The notes under the pieces: generated by a model | What the model was told of the DNA's origin: nothing | Seen by the model: the letters and a program-made list of their open reading frames with translations, nothing else | Database searches by the model: none | Program-made: the position numbers and the translations under genes | Assembly (NCBI RefSeq): GCF_029227915.1 | Contig: NC_079879.1 | Location: 25,176,501-25,240,500 of the forward strand | DNA length: 64,000 bases | Direction: 5' to 3' | DNA from: Hydractinia symbiolongicarpus | Taxonomy: Eukaryota; Cnidaria; Hydrozoa; Anthoathecata; Hydractiniidae | Shown: positions 1 through 12,075 of the stretch, piece after piece | How positions within the stretch are numbered: the first letter of the stretch is position 1 | Layout: every line of letters begins with the position of its first letter

Positions 1-173
1 CTAACTATACCACCTAGCCCACCTCTCCACCTACCTAGCCAAGTTTTAAATATTTAGTGAAATAATATCCATTAATACTTATTAATTGTTTGATTTATTT
101 CACCTATCTGAGCATAAAAGGTAGCTTTGTTTGACAAAATTCTAACTAATTGTAATGCTTCCAGAGCACTTAC

Positions 174-3052
174 CAGCACAGGATGATGAAATATCTACAG
201 GATCCTCTTCAATTACTTCATTATAGTCTGTTATCTATATTAAGAACATTGGAAAATTTGTTATCCAAAAAGTTGCTTAGCTTTAGATGGTTGAACGACA
301 GAGTCACTTCGTTACAGTAAAAAAAAATTGAATATTAGGTATGTGTCTCAATAGTTAGTTTTTTTGTACTCCACAAGGTTATTTTTTCAAACTTGTGATA
401 TTTATTGCCTTCTATACAAAAAAAAAATAGAGCAGGCCTATCAATAAGGGGAGAACGATTGCAAAAACTTGCCCAATTCTAAGAAATGAGAGACTACCTG
501 AGTCAAAATTGGTCGTCCTAATTTAACAAAATTTTGCCTGGCCTGGTTATTTTTTGGAATTTTAAATAAATTTTTTTACCAAATACAATTTACGAGAAGC
601 TGAATATGTGACACAAATAAGTAAGAACATTCCAAGGAAAGTTTAAAGTCCAACTTTTCATACCAAGTCAAATTAGTATCCTAATTCTGAAATCACAAAT
701 GTGTAAAATGTGAGCTATAAATACCTAAAAAACTACCCTCACTTGGAAAAAAAACGAGGTAGGCACCAACAAGGTCGGCTCAACTACTATTTTAAAACCA
801 CAGTCACTAAGCCTGGGAAATAATATTTTCACAGATGTTGTTTAAAAAATAAGGTACACTCAAAAACTGGAGACAGGATATATACCAGCAACATCACCAA
901 TTTTAGTAAACAGCTTGAAATTTCACGTTTGTTTGGAACAAGTCAGCCACCAGCCAACTAGCTAGCTACTTGTATCATATTCAAACCTAGCTAATACCTA
1001 GCTAATTTAACACCAAGAATAATAAACAAAAGCATTAGAACAGCCCATTGATACATGTTATTATCTCATATTATTACCAAATGTAATAACAATCTGTATG
1101 ACAAATTAGTTTTGCAAATATTGCAAGTAAACAAACCACTGCAAACTAAAAATTTACCTATACAGCCTTGTGAATCTAGGTCAGAACTCAGCAATGCCAA
1201 CCTGAAAACCGACCTTCATTAAATTGAAGTCGGCTTTTACATGCCAACCTATATTCTTTCCATGGTCAGCATGCCAAGAAAATTAATTTACTACGTCGGC
1301 AAAACTGACCTTTCACAAAAAAGTATTAAAAATGTAGCTTCAACGAACTATTACCGTTTCCATATTTCGCTTGGAGCTTTACTTGCTATTAACAAGATTC
1401 TTGTTTTTGTTCATCTTTACAAATGCTTTCCCCCTTTTTTGATTGTTCTTTTTTAAATATTTTGAAATTAGTGTGAAGCTTAGACTTCATTAGACAAGTG
1501 TTCACTAACATTCTAGTGAAATATTACCTTCATACAGATTGACTTGTAAATTTGCTAAGTTTATGACTTTGGTTCCTGTGTTTTAAACTTATGTTACATA
1601 AAAATAAAATGCCACATTGAATAAATAGCAAAATCATGTTGAAAGTTAAAAAACTCAAAAAATGTGCAATGTGGGTTTTAGATATGATCAAAATTGCACA
1701 TAAAAGCATTATCATACGCAAAAAAAAGCTTAAAGATGATGTGAGATGCCACTGCACTGATGTTTGCAAGTGTGCCTTATTTATACAAGGAAACAAAACC
1801 ATATAATTTTTTTTATCTTATTATATGTTTTATCTAGTCTTATCATACCCTAATATTTTGAAAGTTGAAGTTACTGTATCATATTTGTGCATGTGGAAAA
1901 TTATTTATAATGTTAAGATCTCAAGAAAATAAAGATCTTAACAATCTAATAAATATATACTTCTTGTTTTCACTTTATTTACCATGTATTGCATAGCTAA
2001 AGATGTCCTATGAGCAGTCATGTTTTTACTTACGTTAGTACTTCTATGTTTTTACTTATGGTAGCAGGCCATTCCTTGAGACGAGTGCGATCGCACGCGC
2101 ACTCGCCCGCACACTCGTAAAAAGATTTACAAGTGCTTTTTATCGCACTCGTGAATTTTTTCTTTTTCTAAAACATTATAGAGCGATGAAAAACACTATT
2201 ACGCTGATTACATAACATTCATTTCTTCGTTATTGATTTGTTTATAAAGTATAGAGAACATTAAAGTCTGCCCCTTTCCATTATGCTGACACTTATGCTC
2301 GGCTGGTGCATTACACTGAAACTCGAATGAAAGACAGAAGACCATTTGTCAGATGGTCACAAGTCAGTCCGACATTCATCATCACAAAGAATACTGCGAG
2401 AAGAGTGCACACCCATGCAAGTTAAATATAACCAGAACTTGGGAGAGGTTAGGTGTCCTGTACCTTAATACAGCTTTCGGAAGAGTGTTCTCGTGATGTA
2501 ATACCAAAGAAAAAACATGTTGAATAAAATTTAAAAAATCTTTTTAAAAGGGGAAAGAGAAATCAAAAATGTCTAGAAATATATTTAATTCCAAAAGCAT
2601 ATAGTGAATCTGCCAACACATAATCGCGTTCAACGTTGTTTCAACCTTGCACTTGTGGTTAATATGTTTTACCATGGTTTTACAAAATTCATTTCTATAC
2701 AGCTTAAATAACATATAACGTTTAAACGAATAACGTTTATACCAAATATTTGCAAGTGTGAATCACACTTGCAAATATTCACATCGCACGTGTAAATTTT
2801 GCTTACGAGTCCGATTTTTTGCACACCATAGTATTCGTAATTTTTTTAGCGGGTGATTTTTGTAGCTCTGGCATAGTTTTATAAAAGAAATGGCCTGGTA
2901 GTACTTCTAATAACATAGACTTCATGTTAACGAATAAAACTACAAACCTCTCGAAGCTGCTGTGTCAATGGTATTTCTGAGAATCCCTCCAAACTGTTTC
3001 CCATATCTGATGACATATCAAATGTTTCTATTGTTTCTTGACTGATTTCCAT
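174..3052 (-). CDS. 5' end of an unrecognised gene, two exons (partial, leaves left edge)
   Basis: Two exons can be read on the minus strand. Exon 1 (3052-2948) opens with ATG and encodes 35 residues starting MEISQETIETFDMSSDM, ending CGA GAG before a GTTTGT donor. Exon 2 (234-174) starts after an ATATAG acceptor in the same phase and reads ITDYNEVIEEDPVDISSSCA before a strong GTAAGT donor in phase 1. The encoded start is acidic and Ser/Thr-rich with no recognisable domain. The 2.7 kb intron carries a small inverted-repeat element at 2065-2897. The remaining exons would lie left of the window. The phase match and donor support a real gene, but two short exons without homology are weak proof. 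I do not recognise the family. Confidence 0.5.
2065..2897. mobile_element. Small inverted-repeat DNA element (hAT-like MITE)
   Basis: CAGGCCATTCCTT at 2065-2077 is matched in inverse orientation by AAGAAATGGCCTG at 2885-2897 (12 of 13 positions). GTAG directly flanks both ends (2061-2064 and 2898-2901). Inside, near both ends, are GC-rich stretches with repeated GTGCGA/CACTCG words (2082-2118 and 2755-2815) that form further inverted repeats. There is no coding capacity. The CAG start resembles hAT ends, but the direct repeat is only 4 bp instead of the usual 8, so the superfamily is uncertain. It lies in the first intron of the left-edge gene. Confidence 0.55.
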
Positions 3053-3959
3053 ATTTAATTACACTAAAAAAATTAATCATTATAATACTACATATACTTT
3101 TTACAATGGTCTGTGTATGTTCCAGGCACAACAAGTTCATAATAGAACTTCTTCTGTTAGATGAAGATGATGGTGAAACAGATAAAATTAACATAATGTA
3201 TTAATTTGAAAATAGACATTGTGTTTAAAATTCTTTTATTTATTTAGCCCCCTTCTTTTAAACCCCAGTCTAAAACCTCCAGAATTTAATAAGCTCCCCA
3301 GGGGCTAAAAAGAGGAATTACGGTAGGTAAACAAAGAAAAACTTTCAGACTGTTTTTGTTTTGTTTTGCTATCACATAATCACTTTATTGCAAATTGTGA
3401 TTTAAAGTTTTATTTTCAGGTCTAGCAAATTAAATGAAGCATCTGTTGCCTTTCAAGATGTTCTGATACAAAAATAACACAAGATTTTTCTAAGTGATAA
3501 CGCTTGTCTAACACTTAACTATATTTTTAATGGTGAAACATTACTTAAAGATATTTATTTTCAAATATGATAAATAAAATTACTCTTAGACAACCACAGG
3601 AGGCAGAGTTTAGAATTCACTTGCTCTGTTCATTCAGAATACATTTGTTTACATCCATGCTGAAAGTCACACAAGTTAGTATTTTACCAAACAAAAAATC
3701 CTAATCAACTTTGACCTTATATAACTTATATGTCCTTATATATATATATATATATATTAAATATATATCAAAGCTCAGAGATATAAAAAAACATAGTTAA
3801 TAAACATTTTAAGCACAACTTTTTATCAATCATTAGTTCTTCTCTAAGATAAGTGCTACTGAATATTGTATCTTTTAAACCACACTGACTGCTTTTGATA
3901 CTTTTTTACAACAATTAAAAATGGTAGTTTCTGTTACTATATATATTTTAAAACAAAAT

Positions 3960-4330
3960 AGAGTGTTTGTAAGCTTTGACAGAACGTTTTCTTGTCATTT
4001 CAGAACAAAAAACAGAATTTTTAAGCTTAATGGGACATTTTATCCTTAATTTTGAATAAGATATGACGATTTTGACACTTTGTAGGGTTGTTTCATTGTC
4101 ATGGGCTGTTTTTACGTTGTTTCAAAACGAAATACGTTTTTTAAGCTTCTATGGGACATTTTCTCATCATTTTATAACGAAATATGGTGATTTTTACACT
4201 CTGTAGGGTTGTCTTATTTTAGAATGGAATACAGCGATTTTTAAGCATTGTACAACCTTTTTTTATTATTATTTGAAAACAAAATGTAAGGATTTTAAGC
4301 TTTGTATAATGTGGTTTTTTTACGCATGAC
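3960..4330. repeat. Degenerate tandem repeat, unit about 50-60 bp
   Basis: A block built on AAGCTT-NN-TGGGACATTTT, AAAACGAAATA and GATTTTTA words recurs about six times with spacings of roughly 50-60 bp; two phases of the unit begin either AAGCTT or ACTTTGTAGGGTTGT. The copies are diverged and of unequal length, so this is an old satellite-like array or a decayed element. No coding frame survives through it. Confidence 0.5.
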
Positions 4331-5011
4331 TTTCATGGGTGAACATTTCACTTTTATTAATATCTTTTATTATTTTACTTTCTTTGTTAATTCCACAACA
4401 CTATAATAATTTAATAAACAATGGGTTTTGTAAGGTTACATGTTACATAGCTGATTAAATTTAATGTGTGAGACATAAACTTTATTTGAATCTATAAAGT
4501 GGAATTGTTGAAGCTGAATATTTTTGGTGAAAGATAATAGCAATATCTATAAAATTGTGACAAGTACGTTATAACAGAAGGAAAAATATGGATTTATAGT
4601 CTGACAATAACCTTTCTTAACTTATTTTGTGAAGAAAAAATATTCTCCATTTTTAAAAGAGTTACGGCTACCTTTAGTCTTTCTAAAAATTTACTTGCTT
4701 ATTCAGTGAAGGAAATCAAACAAACGACAACAATACAATCTTGCTTAACTGAATTGTTTGCAAAAAAATATTTGATAAGGCCAAAAAAGCAGATAAAAAT
4801 GGTGTTTTTAAAGAATATATACTTGTTGTGGATACACGCATATGAAAACCTTTGCCCATATCTGCAAAAAAATACATTTTCTCTATCTGGATCGAGGTAT
4901 AATGGTTTGCAGGTTTTCTTTGACTGAAAAGGATATTTGAAAAAACTTGTTCTTCACTTTCTGATTCTTGGAGAAAATCTCTAAATAAGGGTAACAAACT
5001 AATTTACCATG

Positions 5012-5049
5012 TTAATGCTGCTACTGTGACATATGCACAGTAGCATTAA
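5012..5049. repeat. Hairpin-forming inverted repeat
   Basis: TTAATGCTGCTACTGTG at 5012-5028 pairs with CACAGTAGCATTAA at 5036-5049, with a 3-nt bulge and a 7-nt loop. It may be a relic of a foldback MITE. Confidence 0.5.
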
Positions 5050-6661
5050 GTGTCTGCAATGTGGTAATGCAAGTTTGCAAACTTTTGAACAATTATATTT
5101 TGTCGTAAGAACGGAGGAGGGTAGCTATAGCTAGGGTATTATCGCAACATTTTTAGCTAATATTACTGCCATTTTATTTCCAACTCTTTATGCCTTTGTT
5201 GTTGGGAATAGGACTTCAGTGCGGGAGTTGTTAGATTTCTTTGTTTCTTTCATTTTTTTAGTAGATATGCACCAGAATAAAATTACTTTATGACCAATAA
5301 CTAAAATGAGAAAAAGCATGTCCAGCTTAAGTTTAATGGCATCTGTAAACACACCGCAGGTAGTTGTAAGTTATAAGCATGGTTTTGGCCGCCATCATGG
5401 CCTTTAAAAACACGTTTGATCTAACCGGGGATGTGATAGTTAGCATTTTACCCACAGGAAATACTAGAAAAACAATAACATCTTTCCAAAAAATCTATGA
5501 AAGACCTTGTTTATTTTTTTAAAAATGTATTTTTTTCTCAGTGGTCCTTTAAATTTAGTTATTTTATTAGCTTCTCTTTTTCTCAATTTTTTCATACCCC
5601 CTGCGGGTTAGGCAAACAGCAACGATAAGTTTCTTCGGCAGCCGTACGTATCTGCACGGTGGATGTTCTTGGAAATCACAGCAATACAAAAAGCATAACT
5701 GCAGGAAGGTTTTATTATTTCGTTTTCCTATTTTCCCTTTCGTTCTGCAAACTTTTTTACTTCAACCGCGCCATTCTGTTTATGTCTATTTATTTTCTTC
5801 ACCAGACGCATCAGACAAAAATTGCAACCAGTCTGTTTTAACCAGTCAAACCCTGTTAAGTGGGTGAGGAAGTTGGTAATTTAAAAAAAAATCCGTTGAG
5901 AATTTTTTGAGTGCGTATATTTTGCTGACAAAGGCTCAAAATAATTGCTGCGAAGGAGCAATACGCTTGCAGAAATCTATCACTCACTGCACTTATTACA
6001 AGACTGCTGCAGATTTGTAACTTGGGGGGTCTTAAAATAAATATTTCCTCGGTTAACAGGGAAATATTTCGGCATGATATAATTTTTACTTTCTGTTCAT
6101 ATGGCATGGGTGAGAAAACTTTTCCTTGGGCAAGAAAATACCATGTGATAAGTTTCTATTGTTTATTGTGATAAGAATGTATTGTTTATTTTTGAAAATT
6201 ATGCTGAATCAACATACATTTATCTTGCCTTCCAAGGAAACATCTGTTCATATGGGAAAGTACTTTTCCCACTTAAGGAGATCTCGATCGTGCACACCCG
6301 AGATCTCTGTAGGCAGGCAAATGTCTTTCCTCATATAAACGCAACTAAATTTTGTTAAAAGTTTGTTAACAACTCGAGATCTTGAGTGTGCAATGATTCG
6401 CACATGTAAATTAAGTAACGCGTGCGATGTGATACACACATGCAAAGAATATTAAGAGTGCTATACGTGCTCCAAGATTAATCTTTGTTGCGCATTGATT
6501 TTCAATTTGGGCAATTTGTCTGACGAGTCTCCAAAAATTATTTCGAGGGCTGCCATCGCACGCTACAAAATGGATTTTATAGGTTGATTTTGAAAACTCA
6601 ATATTTGTTTTTCAGGCATGCGCGTGCAATTGCACAGGGGCGGATCTAGCAAATTTTCTTT

Positions 6662-6692
6662 GTAGGTCATGATGCGCAGCATCATGACCTAC
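6662..6692. repeat. Perfect subterminal hairpin of the hAT element
   Basis: GTAGGTCATGATGC (6662-6675) is followed after GCA by its exact reverse complement (6679-6692). It lies 27 bp inside the transposon's left end. It may serve in transposase binding or stop transcription out of the element; both are inferences. Confidence 0.7.
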
Positions 6693-7198
6693 TAAGAAAA
6701 TTTGAATATACAGCTGGGGGTCTTGGGGGGCGCTGTAAGCCCCCCAAGCGGGGTTAGGGGCGGAGCCCCAGAAGCTTTCGCTAAAACGGGCTTTGCGAAC
6801 CCTGAAATAGGCTTAAACGGGGACAAAAAACAACCTCGTATGCAGACGTTTTAGACCTTGATAACAGAAACGAAACATTCTCATAAACGCCGCAGCTCAG
6901 CATAAACACTTCAAATAGAAAAAGAATGACAACTTAAATGTATTTCGTTAGCATAAATCATTTTTAGACTGTTTCGCCCAATGTCAGGGCTCGTCAGCAT
7001 GCCTAGGACAAACGAAAAATAGAATGAAAATATAGTTCGTTAAGCCCGACATGGACAGTCATAATGCCGCTCCGGAAACCAGGTACTGTCGGCTGGAGTC
7101 AGGCCGAGCCCGGAATAAGGAAAATTTATTTATAGAAAGAAGTTATTGTTAAAGTGGAAGTAAAGAAATGGCTCTGTCAACTGCACGCACAGGAATTA

Positions 7199-7375
7199 AT
7201 TATCATTGCAGCTAGCTGTTTTGTCACATCATCGTATGATGATTGTAAAATTTTCAGAGGGTTGAGTATTATCATTACAGCTTGCTGTTTTGTTACATCA
7301 TCGTATGATGATTGTAAAATTTGCAGAGGGTTAAGTATTATCATTGCAGCTTGCTGTTTTGTCACATCATCGCAA
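7199..7375. repeat. Three-copy 69-bp tandem repeat inside the hAT element
   Basis: The words CTGTTTTGTCACATCATCG (7216), CTGTTTTGTTACATCATCG (7285) and CTGTTTTGTCACATCATCG (7354) recur at 69-bp spacing with the intervening sequence conserved, including the palindrome ATCATCGTATGATGAT in the first two copies. It lies downstream of the transposase gene, between its stop and the left terminal repeat. Confidence 0.8.
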
Positions 7376-7856
7376 AAACAAATGTACTGTATATAACTAC
7401 TGTAAGAAGGTAAATGAAAAAAACTAAAAAGAAGGTAATTGGATTCATAACGTTATCATCACCTTCATCACCACCACGTAAAATTTAAGCATTCGAGAAA
7501 GCTTAGAAGGAAAAAAAAGACTTAGTTACTCCTTGACCCAGGTACTGTCAGCGGAGCCTACTGAGCCCGGGGACAATTTTGAATCAATCAGGTTTGTCAT
7601 CACCAAAAATGGGGAGGGGGGGGGAGAGGAGAGAGAGAAATATATTGAGTATGAAACTTATTACAGAAAGTAGTTTCTTAGGTATGGATTTGTACAAAAA
7701 ATTATACTTTATTTTAAAATTTATTTATATTTATATATTTATTCAGAAAAGGAAGAAACAATATTATTTATTTTATTACTTGTTAATTTTAACTTTAGAT
7801 ATAAACAATATGAGTATATATTGAGGCTACATAGAAAAATAATTGATTTAAACATT

Positions 7857-10800
7857 TTACTTAAAATCCAATCTCCTGTTTTTAACAGCAAACTTATTGA
7901 TGACTGATGAGGTGGATGGTACAAATTCTTTGTGTATATGTAACAAAGCTAAGCCATTTAACCTATCTGCCACCATTGTACTGCGATTGTAGTTCTTAAG
8001 CCTTCTCATTGCAGAGAAAGAGCGTTCACATTCGCAGGATGTCACTGGTAATGTGGCAAGAATTCTTAAGGCTACAGTCAAATTGTCAAATTGTAATGAT
8101 GGAATTGCTTTAAGAGTGGCTGAAATATTATCAGGATAACTATCCTGCATCTCCCAGTACTTATGCCAGAGATCTAGCTCAGCATCAAGAGCTAAAAAGT
8201 TTGGCATGTCATCAGAATAAAAGCTACAAAAAGCTGTAAACTTGTCTTTCCATCCCAATAGACCATGTTTACTAACTAAAAACATCATCTTAGATGGAAT
8301 AATTGACAAGCCCTGATAAGAAGTCACAGTAGATATGTCAAAACGTAACTTCAATTCAGAATTTAAATGGTCCAACAATGGAATATTTGTTGTCCTTTTA
8401 AAATAATCCGAAATGTTTTCAGCAGGAATGTTAGATCTGTTTTTTTGACGTCCACAAGTTCTAGGTTTTGTAGGAGTAACACATACTTTTTGAGCTAGAG
8501 ATACAGCTTTCTCATACCACATTTCATGGTAGGCATCAACTGCATTTCGTGTAGCCATGGCTGCACTTTTAAGAGCATCAATCATATGAAGTCCCTCAAA
8601 AATATCGTTGGATTTGCTCTGAAGCATTCGTGTTACTGGCAGTGTTATATCAAATAAAGACCGAGTAATTACCATTGTAATAATAAAATCAAAACTTGTA
8701 ATTAATTTATATAAGGACAAGGCTTTTGATGATGTGTCAATATTGCATTGCCTTTGAACAAACATCTCCTCAAGAGTGAAAACAAGAGGGACATAAAGTT
8801 CTTGGAATGTATCCATACCTTCAACACGTTCAATCCACCTTGTGCGACAAACATCCTTAAGCTTATTTTTTAAGGAATCAGGAGCATACAATTTAATATT
8901 TTTCACAAACATGTCTTCCCTTACTTGGGAAAAATTAAAAAAATAGGAAATCTCTTTTATGTTATCAAGCACATTTCTAATTGTTTGGACTGAACAAGAG
9001 GCACATATACAGAGGTTGAGGCGATGACTATGACAATGAGTATAAATAGCCTTCCTGTTGATTCTCAAAATATGAGCAGAAAGACCATTAATTCTACCAG
9101 CCACAGCGCCAGCCCCATCATAACCCTGGCCTCTACAGTCTTGAACATTTAGAACTAGGTCATCACTTAGAGCTTTGAGAATAATGGAAGCAAGAGCACT
9201 TCCAGATAAACCTTCCTTACAGTGAAGAAATCGAATGAAATCTTCTTTAATGTCAAAATTGCTATCTACATAGCGTAAAACTAATGATAACTGCTCTTTA
9301 TTGGATGTATCTGATGCTTCATCAGCTATAATCGTAAAAAACTTGTTTTTCTTAACTTCAGAAACAATATTTTCTGTGATTATATCTGCACAACAATTAA
9401 TTATTTCATTCTGTGAAGTTTTAGAAATATAAGAAGAATTCTTATTACATTTTAGAAGATGATTTTCAAGGGTTGTGTCTCCACCACGTACTCTGTAATT
9501 TAAAAGATCAATAAAATTGCCAGTTGAACCAGTTGAAAAATTTCCAACTTCAGGATGATATTTACTATCATCCCTGTGGCCACGAAGAGGAATACAAACA
9601 CGACCACATAAAATTATGGTGTCAACAATTGGTGTTAAGAACTTTCGATTATCAGCAACCTGTTTTTTGTAGTTGGAATCTATGATTACACTGATTGGTT
9701 GAGTTTGTCCTAAAAAATTCTTCACAAATGCACTAAAAGTTAGGCTGGTTTGAATATGTAAACCATTTTTTGATGTTTCATGTTGTTTAAAAAAGTTTTT
9801 GGCAGCTGGCCAATGTCGAAAAGGTTGAGAAAGCAATTTCTGTAACTTAGAAGTTTTGTTAGCAACCTTGTGACCAAAAAGGATACATGGCAAACAAAAT
9901 GCTCCATCCAAAGTTGGTGAATATTTAAGCCATAAAAAGGTCTTTAGCCATTCATGCCGAAAGGAACGCCCACTTTTTTTAGGAAAAATAAAAGATTTAT
10001 CGGGCACAAAAACATTGGTGATTAGGTTGTGTACACCTTTATCATTTAGACCTGAAACTTTAGAAAGGAAAGAGGCAACGTCATATTGATGTTCAAAATT
10101 TAAAACAGTAGCAAAGGAAATATCATTTAAAGCTTTGTCATTGTTATTAAAATCTTCAGCAGATGTGCTATTATTGTTACTATCTTTATAATCTTCAGTT
10201 AGTTTATTGTTAAAGGAAGCTTTATTAGGAAAGAAATTAAACTGTTTATCTTTAATCACAGGTTTTACAAGAGATAATTTCCCTGTTGCCTGTGCATCCG
10301 GAAAAAACCTTGTTTGCCTTTTCACAGGAGGAGATAAAACTTTTGTGTCCGCAGCTGAACCTGACTTGCGTTTATGTATCTGCTTAAAAATAATTGGAAC
10401 GAAATGATTAGGTGCAAAATTTTCTCTGGATGGAAGTAAGCCCTCATAGCAAAACAAAATGTGAATAGCAAAAGCAGAGCTTGGTTGTCTAGGCTCTATT
10501 AATTGGTTAAACAACATTTGAGCTTTTTTGCATCCATAATCTGGGTAATAAGAAAATATATTCCTGTTTGTGACAGATGACAGAGCAAGCATAGCAAGAA
10601 AGGAACAATATTTCCGATCTACTAAATTTAAAATGGCTACCTCCTTAACTAAGTCTTCTTGTTTTTTGTCTGTGTTAAATGCAGAATTGCAGACAGACAT
10701 ATTGAGAATATCTTCCATAGATTTAAAGAGACTTTCTGGAAGAGCAAGGATAGAAGAAAATAGAGGATGCTTACAGTAAAAGCTAGCATTCATCATTAGC

Positions 10801-11468
10801 TCCACTGACACAAGAATTCGTAAGTCGTCAACCATCACATTTTTCCCAAACAAACACAACGCCATAGAACTGTACAGGCAATTTCCATTGACCTGAGACC
10901 TGTAATAAAAATAGGTATTGCTAGCTATTCTAAAACTTTAACTACACATTTTGCCAAACTGCTGCCTATTAAAGGTTTGTTTATGAAATTCAACTTGCTC
11001 AATATATAAATAAACTAAGAATGCATCAACAAAAGAAACTGAACAAGCAAGACATATTTGAGATGACCTTTGCACATTTTAAAACAACAAAGATTATTCA
11101 TAATCTTTTTTAAGACAATATTCAGCTGCATAGTTAGTGGTCATAGTAACAAAAACGCATAGCTATTATAGAAACAACAAAAGATAAACATAAACAACTC
11201 ACTTCAACGTAATTGCGCAACCATCCTTCTTTGCTTTCACATAGGCAGGAAGGTAGTATTCTGCATGGCAATTTCTTTGGATAAAACCAAAAGTAAGTTG
11301 TTTTTGCAACACGTCAGTAGATGGCAAAACAGAATTACATTTAAACTTTTTATTTAATTCGGCGTAAATTTGAGGTAGCTCATCAAAATTTTCGTTTTCA
11401 AAAACTAACTCCACACGCTCTCTCAAGCTCTTGCAAGCCATGTTGAGAACGGAAAGAATCTTCCGCAT
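7857..11468 (-). CDS. hAT transposase with N-terminal OTU/vertnin-like domain, 1102 aa
   Basis: Two exons, 11468-11203 and 10899-7857, joined across a GTGAG donor and TTACAG acceptor in matching phase. The N-terminal part (about residues 60-250) has an OTU/vertnin-like pattern: VNGNCLYSSMALCLFG across the junction gives the Cys box, LRILVSVEL follows, and NHFVPI supplies the expected His box. Next come a TTF-type zinc finger (FCLPCILFG, then WPAAKNFFKQH), a DUF4371-type RNase H-like core with IADEASD, GYDGAGAVAG and THCHSHRLNLC, and a hAT dimerisation tail with CECERSFSAMRRLKN. These are the conserved acidic, Cys/His and Glu features of hAT transposases of the ZMYM1/P52rIPK-like type. The frame has no break. 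It lies inside terminal repeats, so it is a transposon gene and not a domesticated host gene. In the OTU Cys box the usual Asp is Asn, so peptidase activity is uncertain. Confidence 0.88.
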
Positions 11469-11526
11469 GCCTTACTTATATTTATACCAACATGCTACAA
11501 ATTTTGACAGGTTTGTTTAAAACTTT

Positions 11527-11935
11527 CTGACTAAAAATAGGTCAGGCCCACATAGGTTGATTCTAGTCAACGGTGAAAGCCTCACGGGATAACCTAGAGC
11601 CAAGACTGGCTGGCTTCAAAATTTCTGACTAAAAATAGGTCAGGCCAAGATAGGTTGACTCTAGTGTATGGTGAAAGCCTCACGGGATAACCTAGAGCCA
11701 AGACTGGCTGGCTTCAAAATTTCTGACTAAAAATAGGTCAGGCCAACATAGGTTTGATTCTTGTCGACGGTAAAAGCCTCGCGGGATAACCTAGAGCCAA
11801 GACTGGGCTGACTTCAAAATTTCTGACTCAAAATAGGTCGGGCCCACATAGGTTTGATTCTAGTCGACGGTAAAAGCCTCGCGGGATAACCTAGAGCCAA
11901 GACTGGCTAACACAGGTCAGGTCAACATAGGTTGA
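11527..11935. repeat. Four-copy 98-bp subterminal repeat of the hAT element
   Basis: CTGACTAAAAATAGGTC begins copies at 11527, 11625 and 11723, and CTGACTCAAAATAGGTC at 11823, a spacing of 98-100 bp. Each copy carries TAGGTTGA-TCTAGT and CGGGATAACCTAGAGCCAAGACTGG. A fifth, truncated copy follows to about 11935. It sits between the transposase start and the right terminal repeat, so it may act as promoter or transposase-binding region (inference). Confidence 0.85.
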
Positions 11936-12075
11936 TCCAATTCGCGTTATGAGAAAACAAGGAGAAATATTTCGATCTTCAGATTCCGGGTAAATTCGAC
12001 AGAATTCGATTTCAATCCTCGGCATTTTTTTACTAGGTCGCGTGACAGGGTTGACCTAGTCTAAATCCGCGCCTG

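Larger units (their letters stand above)
3053..6634. other. Gene-free stretch with foldbacks and degenerate repeats
   Basis: I see no supportable exon here. It holds a small foldback with TTTAGCCCCC at 3242 and AGGGGCTAAA at 3300, an (AT)n run at about 3738-3757, degenerate tandem repeats at 3960-4330, a hairpin at 5012-5049, and near-perfect palindromes at 6253-6271 and 6278-6307. The short open frames in it have no domain or exon structure. It separates the left-edge gene from the hAT element. Confidence 0.5.
6635..12075 (-). mobile_element. hAT-type DNA transposon, apparently complete
   Basis: The left end CAGGGGCGGATCTAG (6635-6649) is inverted at the right end as CTAAATCCGCGCCTG (12061-12075), 13 of 15 positions matching. 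ATTGCA flanks both sides directly (6629-6634 and 12076-12081), a 6-bp target duplication, or 7 bp if the ambiguous C is counted. Inside are a perfect 14-bp hairpin next to the left end (6662-6692), a three-copy repeat (about 7199-7375), the two-exon transposase gene (7857-11468, minus), and a four-copy 98-bp repeat before the right end. Subterminal repeats are typical of hAT elements, where they can be transposase-binding sites. Open reading frame, ends and duplication all survive, so the insertion is recent or still autonomous (inference). Confidence 0.85.

Noticed and set aside
7190-7375. CRISPR-like array
   Set aside because: The repeats are whole 69-bp tandem units in a eukaryotic transposon with no distinct spacers.
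7154-7396. Open frames on both strands with an internally repeated peptide (FVTSSYDDCKI)
   Set aside because: They only translate the 69-bp tandem repeat of the hAT element.
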